Assembly: GCF_000327385.1 (NCBI RefSeq)
Contig: NW_008707735.1
Span: forward strand, 138,973 to 202,972
Length of the DNA stretch: 64,000 nucleotides
Reading direction: 5' to 3'
From: Lottia gigantea
Lineage: Eukaryota; Mollusca; Gastropoda; Lottiidae
Part shown: positions 58,176 through 64,000 of the stretch, piece by piece
How the letters are laid out: each line of letters begins with the position of its first letter
Position numbering within the stretch: the first letter of the stretch is position 1
The notes under the pieces: model-generated
What the model saw: the letters and a program-made list of their open reading frames with translations, nothing else
What the model was told of the DNA's origin: nothing
Database searches by the model: none
Position numbers and translations under genes: made by a program

Positions 58176-58190
58176 ATCTAAACCCAACTT
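57583..58190 (+). repeat. 102-bp tandem array, six units
   Basis: CACGTTCC is found at 57583 and 57685, then every 102 bases. Units are almost identical (GTGGGTGAATAATCCAACCC, GTAAAGAGTTCCCTACCAGT, GTCTCACGACGGTCTAAACC). Shared variants (AATAATCC to AACAATCC, TTCGTAAAG to TTTGTAAAG) mark the last two units. Confidence 0.95.
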
Positions 58191-58436
58191 TCCAACAATC
58201 CAACTTTCTTCATAAAAAAATACCCCTCCTTTCAACCATCTGTAATGTTCAATTAGATCAGGTTTTTTTCTTCTTTTATTTGGGAACTATAGAATTCCTT
58301 TTTTCTATTTGATGTATTTTTCATTCTCTTTCTAAAATCAGGAATAATTCCAAATGTCTGATGCCAATCAAACAATCATCTTGGAATGTCACAGACGGTT
58401 GGTGAGGAGCTGTTTCATTCAAACGTAAAATACCAA

Positions 58437-59242
58437 GATGATACCAAGATGGTACCCTCCATTTCTAAACCTAGCTGTCCCGAGAAGGATTGTGTATCTG
58501 AAACATGTACCAACAGTATAAGTAAGATGAACTCTAATCAACCCCCCTTCTAAACCTAGCTGTAATGGCGAGGATTGTAGGCCTATATCTGAAACACGTG
58601 TCAGCAGTATGAGATGTACTCTAATCAACCCCCCTTCTAAACCTAGCTGTAATGGCGAGGATTGTAGGCCTATATCTGAAACACGTGTCAGCAGTATGAG
58701 ATGTACTCTAGTCAACCCCCCTTCTAAACCTAGCTGTCCTGGCGAGGATTGTAGGCCTATATCTGAAACACGTGTCAGCAGTATGAGATGTACTCTAGTC
58801 AACCCCCCTTCTAAACCTAGCTGTAATGGCGAGGATTGTAGGCCTATATCTGAAACACGTGTCAGCAGTATGAGATGTACTCTAGTCAACCCCCCTTCTA
58901 ACCTAGCTGTCCCGAGAAGGATTGTGTATCTGAAACATGTACCAACAGTATAAGTGAGATGAACTCTAGTCAACCCCCCTTCTAAACCTAGCTGTAATGG
59001 CGAGGATTGTAGGCCTATATCTGAAACACGTGTCAGCAGTATGAGATGTACTCTAGTAAACCCCCCTTCTAAACCTAGCTGTCATGGCGAGGATTGTAGG
59101 CCTATATCTGAAACACGTGTCAGCAGTGTGAGATGTACTCTAGTAAACCCCCCTTCTAAACCTAGCTGTCCTGGCGAGGATTGTAGGCCTATATCTGAAA
59201 CACGTGTCAGCAGTATGAGTAAGATGAACTCTAGTCAATCCT
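58437..59242 (+). repeat. 87-bp tandem array related to the hammerhead-like repeat at 14.4 kb
   Basis: About nine units, period 87. Each has TAGCTGT, a diverged core (CTGGCGA or AATGGCGA), GGATTGTAGGCCTATATCTG, then GAAACACGTGTCAGCAGTAT and GAGATGTACTCTAGTCAACC. Two units lack the AGGCCTAT insertion and read GGATTGTGTATCTGAAACAT, as at 14528. Relative to the 14.6-kb unit the catalytic core is altered, while the GAAACACGTGTC block and stem-forming flanks are kept. The multiple-of-3 period leaves open frames on both strands. Confidence 0.9.
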
Positions 59243-59249
59243 GACAGGC

Positions 59250-60770
59250 AAATCAAACCAGCAATTTGAAGTTGAAATGATCCATTTATTTAGTTGTCTG
59301 GAGTTAGCATTTAAAATCAATTATAACTATACTTCAAAACTACTCGCCATTTCTCGCTACTACTCTACATCCGTTTAAACTTCTTTCATCTTTAATCTAG
59401 TCTATCTTAAAGTCTCTTTGATTATCCAGACGTTTTATAGAATTGATGTTTTATTTTTAATTGCGACTGCTTGCTGACAAATTTGCATCATAAAAGTCCT
59501 CTTTATGTCTACTCGAATAGTCAGACGAGATTTTTTATGACATTTTAATATATAAACGTCTGGGTGAATGTGTCTACACTTCACGTCATCTTAACGTTGT
59601 GATGTCATGTCTGTTTGTTAAGACGCCATTTTTATGTCTGAAAGTTAAAGAGATATGGGTTTAAATTTGGTTTATTAAAACATAATAGGTCTTCTGTACC
59701 ATATTGGGTCAGTTGATTTCAGTATTACATTTTTAATGTGTTTTCGTCAACGAATTATGGAGTTATTTCCCTTGGCTTTAAAAAAAAAATTATTTACATA
59801 ATATGTGTCCCATTTGTTTGATTTTGTGTGTTTCTTTATGTTTTATGGAGTTATTGCCCTTGGTTTTATTTTTACGTTAGGAAGACTAAATTACATTGTA
59901 ATCTTTTCTAATACCGGTACTGTACAATTTATCTGTAAAAATAAACATTTGTCACGTGAGTTTGATTTTTATGTGTTGTCGGTAATGTATTACTGAGTTA
60001 TTGCCCTTGACTATATTGGTATATTATGTAATTATTGAGTACAGGAGATGTTATAATTTTATGATCGATTGAGAACTGGAATGTCAAATTGTTCAACTGA
60101 TCGTGACAGTGTGTAGAAGATATAACTTTTATCTTTTGATATATTAATCTGTAACGAATTCCCTTTACTGTGGTAAAATATATAAAGTTATGACCTATGT
60201 GGACTCTCTATAAAAGCTGGGTTGATAAATTTAGACGTGTTGAATAAGTTTGACTAGCTATGTAGAGTCTCTGACGGCGATGTTCGGATAAAGCCAGTTT
60301 TATCAAAAGTTCAGTTCTACAGTTTAACACACAAATAGTGAAGTTATAGAACTTGGACTCGTGATATATATCAAGGACTTAATTGAAAGTATAAACGAAA
60401 TCAAATTAATTCCTAGGTTCAACACCCCCCCCCCCCCCTTTGAACTACCACCGCCTCTCCTTCAACTCTACACCTGTCCCTCAAATTATGTCATATTAGT
60501 ACAATCTGAAGATACATCTCGTCATTATTCAACGACAGAAATTATCTCTATGATCGATCTTTATATCATTTATCTAATAGATAGTATCATAGTCCGAAAC
60601 TCTTTACCATTCTGACTTGAGATGTCAGTGTCAATCATATAGTTCTTACTTATTGTGGAATATGTTTTACACGATTCCGTTTTAACTGTCCTGAGACATA
60701 GGTACATAGATACTTATTACTTTCCATGTCGAGTTGATTAACCAATCGGTAAGATCGTTTCAAAATAACT
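59250..60770. other. Gene-free AT-rich stretch
   Basis: A phrase GGAGTTATTTCCCTTGGCTTTA (59759) / GGAGTTATTGCCCTTGGTTTTA (59845) / GAGTTATTGCCCTTGACTATA (59995) is repeated three times. A TATGTGGACTCTCTATAAAA module lies at 60199 and a C-run at 60427-60440. No exon recognised. Confidence 0.45.
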
Positions 60771-60774
60771 TGAT

Positions 60775-61080
60775 AAGATGTAAACAGAAATTCCCAACAG
60801 TACTGACAATTTGTTTACCAGCTCTGACACGATTCGTTGACCAACTAAATCGAAAACTTGTCTGAAAGTAGCTCAATAAAGAGAATCCTCCAATGACTGT
60901 TGAGTTTGTTTACCGATACCATGCTAGAAGACAAGCCCCTGCTCTATTCAGATCATTACTAATTTGTTTACCATCTTCGACTCGTTTACTACAAGCATGT
61001 TTACAATCACCGATTATTCTTATAGTAATCTTATCGAAACCACTACCAATTGGTTTACCAGCCTCAACTCGACCCTAGTG
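60775..61080 (+). repeat. Degenerate repeat with TGTTTACCANCTYNGACTCG motif
   Basis: TTTGTTTACCAGCTCTGACA (60812), TTTGTTTACCATCTTCGACT (60963) and TTGGTTTACCAGCCTCAACT (61050) lie at irregular spacing. Confidence 0.5.
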
Positions 61081-61089
61081 TTTGTTTAT

Positions 61090-63020
61090 TGTACAAGAAA
61101 ACGATAAAAACGAGTGGTTTCTCTTGAATAAGCTAACAGAAACCTAAATAGATGTAGTCATTCGGAGCTAACGAGTATAATTTCTGAGTGAACTCGATCC
61201 GTCCCTTGAGAATCGTCTTCACGACTTGACAATCGATACTTATGATCATCAATAGTCAGTGTCAACCAGACCTACAGTTTGAGTGATATAGATTTGAACG
61301 TCTTGATAACTGTTTCTTTATCTTCAAAAGGTAAGGTTAACTAGACCTTCACATTGTTTTTGTAGTTCTGTATTCTTGATGGCTGTTTCTTTTTTTCAAA
61401 AGGAGAGGTTAACAGATTGCTTTCTATAGCTCTGACCGTCTTGAGAACTGTTTCTTATCTTTACAAGGCGAGATTATCAAGACCTTTAAGATCGAGTTCT
61501 GGTTATATCACTTCAGTATGGCGTCTGTTACTTTGACCGTTTTGAAAACCGTTCTTATCACCTTAAATAATCAGCATTATCCAGACGTACAAGATTGATT
61601 ACAATTGAATAAAATGTCTTAATGATCTTGACTATAATCATCCAGAGACCACAACTGACTTGATAATCAAATCTTTCTTTACTTTCGTTTTGTTAACTAC
61701 TTTCATTTTTTTGATATTTTGTTACTAAAATTAGTCTAGTTGTTTGACGCGTCTTCCTACATTATTAGGCAACTGATTTTTTTTGACAATAACTCGACAG
61801 ATTCGATTTTTTTTCCTAGAATATGGATTTTAGAAAATGATCTAGTGATAAGTAGGTGTGAGATCGTTAAGAAAATGGTGGAATATCGTGACAATATATT
61901 ATTTATGATGGTTTGTACCATTGTAATTAGTATCGTTAAAACATACAGACATCTTGTGTAGATGGCGTGAGAGTTTCTATATCCCCCTCCCCCTCCTTTC
62001 CTCTTTTTATGATGCCGTAGGCCTACCTAATATATTAAATTATAACTTTTCCTTTCATCGACCAGTACAACCATAATTCTATTTTTCATTTCTATATTCT
62101 CTAATAGTCTGATAAATCTCATTGTGTTAATATTTCCATATTATTTATTGACTGTATTGATTGTCAAAATAAATGTTAAAAGGTCGCCATTGTCCGCCAT
62201 GACACTTCTCTTTAGTTACCACTATCGTCTGATTTATGACGTTTGATTGTATGATATGACGTCAGCAAGATTAATTTTGGAAATGGATTGGATCACACAA
62301 AGAAATAAAATTGTCTTTCTTCATGTTGTGGAAATTTATAGATCTCGTAGGATTTGTAACTCATGTCATGGTGGAATGGATGAACATTGTAATATCAACG
62401 AAGCCCGTCGTACACAATTCTATAGGCCTTATTTGCCCCACCCCACCCCCTTACCTAATGTTCATAAAAACGTAAATACAACAAAACCCTACCCCAACCG
62501 GCCATAGTCGTTAAAAGTAACCAGCATTGGTATATTGTCGTTCCTGACAATCAAGTCTAAAATATTCCAAAATTATCGACACAGACGAACACCAATTCAC
62601 ACCAATCTGAGAGAAATTTGGCGCCCAAATTATATTTCCACTTGGATTGATGACAGACGATTCTTGACAAATTTGATCGGACAAGATTTCCCCCATCCAT
62701 TAATTTATTTATTGCTTCTCTCTCTATATCGACACGATCTGAAATTAACCTCTAATCAGAAATATAAATATTAACATTTTCTTCTTTTCTAAATTTCCTT
62801 TCAATCAACAACATTTCTCGCCATTTTTTCTTTTTATTGTCGTCTGATATTTATATTTCCTCTACGATCGTAACAAAAAAAGAAAAAAACTGTTCTGTCC
62901 TAGACAAAACCTACCTCATTTAAACGGGCATTGTCCATCTTCATTAACACAGTCGGGATGCAAAACTTTATTTCATTTCATATCGATCACTGGTCGGCAT
63001 TGGAAATTACCTTTGGTGTG
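61090..63020. other. Gene-free stretch
   Basis: A loose repeat of CTTGATAACTGTTTCTTTAT-like phrases occurs at 61299-61560. A family-B 3' end lies at about 62925-62985 (TCATTAACACAGTCGGGATG, ATTTCATTTCAT). The open frame at 62247-62507 has no family likeness. Confidence 0.4.
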
Positions 63021-63029
63021 AACATAGCT

Positions 63030-63112
63030 TTTAGATGTATAATATGACGTCGTCAGATGTAAAATATGACGTCGTTTGATGGAAAATATGACGTCGTCAG
63101 ATGAAAAAATGA
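63030..63112 (+). repeat. ~21-bp tandem repeat with TGACGTCGT
   Basis: Four units of AGATGTAAAATATGACGTCG and variants. Each holds a TGACGTCG half-consensus cAMP-response-like site. Confidence 0.8.
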
Positions 63113-63589
63113 CGTATTGTTCTGTTCCAGATTTTTTTTTATGAAAACTTTTGCCAATTGCCAAATGAAGATTTGTTTGTGAAGATGGCTTTAGTTAAAA
63201 ATACGACGTACTAAATCTACGTGCCCTAGTTTCAAACAGCATTATTTTACTTCAAATTTTTCCTTTTTAAAAAATAAAAGAATTAGAAAAAAATATGACA
63301 CGCACTCGGCTCTTCTAGAATCCATTTGATTATTAAACTTCTTATAAGATTTATGTCTTTTGTATTTTACGTGAAATTGAAAAACATTTCTTTTTTCAAA
63401 TGAAAAATTTAAAATCTCAGGAAAATGACGTTTGGTTTTTCTTTGATCAAATAACATCTTATGTTTTCACGTATTTATTTTACTTTTTTATTTTATTTTA
63501 ATATTTGTAAGAGTTTAGGAATGTAATTTATGATAAATTTTATCTGTGTTAGGTCTCAAAATTCAAGGGAAATTGATGGATAGTTGACA

Positions 63590-64000
63590 TTTAACTGTGT
63601 GACCAATTTACTTTGTGACCAATTTACTTTGTGACCAATTTACTCTTTGACCAATTTACTTTGTGACAAATATACTTTGTGACCAATTTAGTTTGTGACC
63701 AATTTACTTTGTGACCAATTTACCTTTGACCGTTGTACTGTGATCAAATTACTCTGTGACCAATTTACTTTGTGACCAATTTACTCTGTGACCAATTTAC
63801 TTTGTGACCAATTTACTCTTTGACCAATTTACTTTGTGACCAATTACCTTGTGACCAATTTACTTTGTTATCATATTACTATGACCATATTATTGTGATC
63901 AAATTACTTTGTGACCAATTTACTTTGTGAAAAATTACCTTGTGACCAATTTACTTTGTTATCATATTACTATGACCATATTATTGTGATCAAATTACTT
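63590..64000 (+). repeat. 15-16-bp tandem array (TTTGTGACCAATTTAC)n, runs off the window
   Basis: About 26 units of TTTGTGACCAATTTAC with variants (CTCTGTGACC, ACTATGACCATATTATTGTG). A multi-unit block at about 63850-63920 is repeated at 63925-64000. The array continues past 64000. Confidence 0.95.

Noticed and set aside
58419-59244. Cys-containing frames in the 87-bp array
   Set aside because: Both strands open owing to the period; the better explanation is a non-coding, ribozyme-related repeat.
62247-62507. 86-codon frame with several Cys/His (CNSCHGGMDEHC)
   Set aside because: No family likeness, no splice sites or coding context, and it ends in a Pro/Thr-rich low-complexity stretch; probably chance.
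1-64000. Retroelement, transposase, capsid or envelope coding sequence
   Set aside because: No open frame shows reverse transcriptase, integrase, transposase or structural-protein motifs; the dispersed repeats seen are short and non-coding.

Overview
The window looks like nuclear DNA of an invertebrate animal, most likely a lophotrochozoan and plausibly a gastropod mollusc. It is AT-rich. Genes are split into short exons with GT..AG borders and poly-pyrimidine tracts, two SINE-like repeat families recur throughout, and minisatellites are very abundant. The organism call is inference from gene families (chitin-binding/thrombospondin secreted protein, two-Ig TIR receptor, neuroligin-like protein) and repeat style; no species marker is present.

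Left part (1-17 kb), gene-bearing. A terminal exon of an unknown plus-strand gene ends at 271. A plus-strand S-adenosylmethionine-dependent methyltransferase of the winged-helix Rv2258c/R08F11.4-like type occupies 1944-3464, but its 5' coding exon is not recognisable. Tail-to-tail with it lies a complete minus-strand gene (8701 to 3906): 11 exons join in frame to a 620-residue secreted protein with a signal peptide, a small Cys-rich domain, seven thrombospondin type-1 repeats and two chitin-binding type-2 domains. A second complete minus-strand gene (14184 to 10286) has 7 exons that join in frame to a 533-residue receptor with a signal peptide, two Ig domains, one membrane helix and a TIR domain (IL-1 receptor/Toll class). 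Two small in-frame plus-strand exons at 15922 and 16485 may begin another gene.

Middle and right (17-64 kb), nearly gene-free. The only firm coding exon is 27703-28150, the signal peptide plus N-terminal esterase-like part of a neuroligin-type protein. No later exon of it is visible, so the right 36 kb reads as one very long first coding intron (or intron plus intergenic DNA). It is filled with tandem arrays (units 11 to 102 bp), (ATTC)n, (CT)n and (CAT)n microsatellites and dispersed repeats. Weak candidates there are a signal-peptide exon at 38514, a CpG-rich putative promoter near 31.7 kb and a cluster of POU-octamer motifs at 28.46-28.89 kb.

Points that stand out: (1) a tandem repeat at 14.4-14.7 kb whose units carry the conserved core of a short-stem-III hammerhead ribozyme, with a related 87-bp array at 58.4-59.2 kb; (2) two cases where a splice site has been duplicated by an exact multiple of three (four tandem acceptors in the methyltransferase, two donors in the thrombospondin gene), so that alternative use keeps the reading frame; (3) satellites seeded from the ends of dispersed elements. 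No reverse transcriptase, transposase, capsid or envelope coding was recognised.
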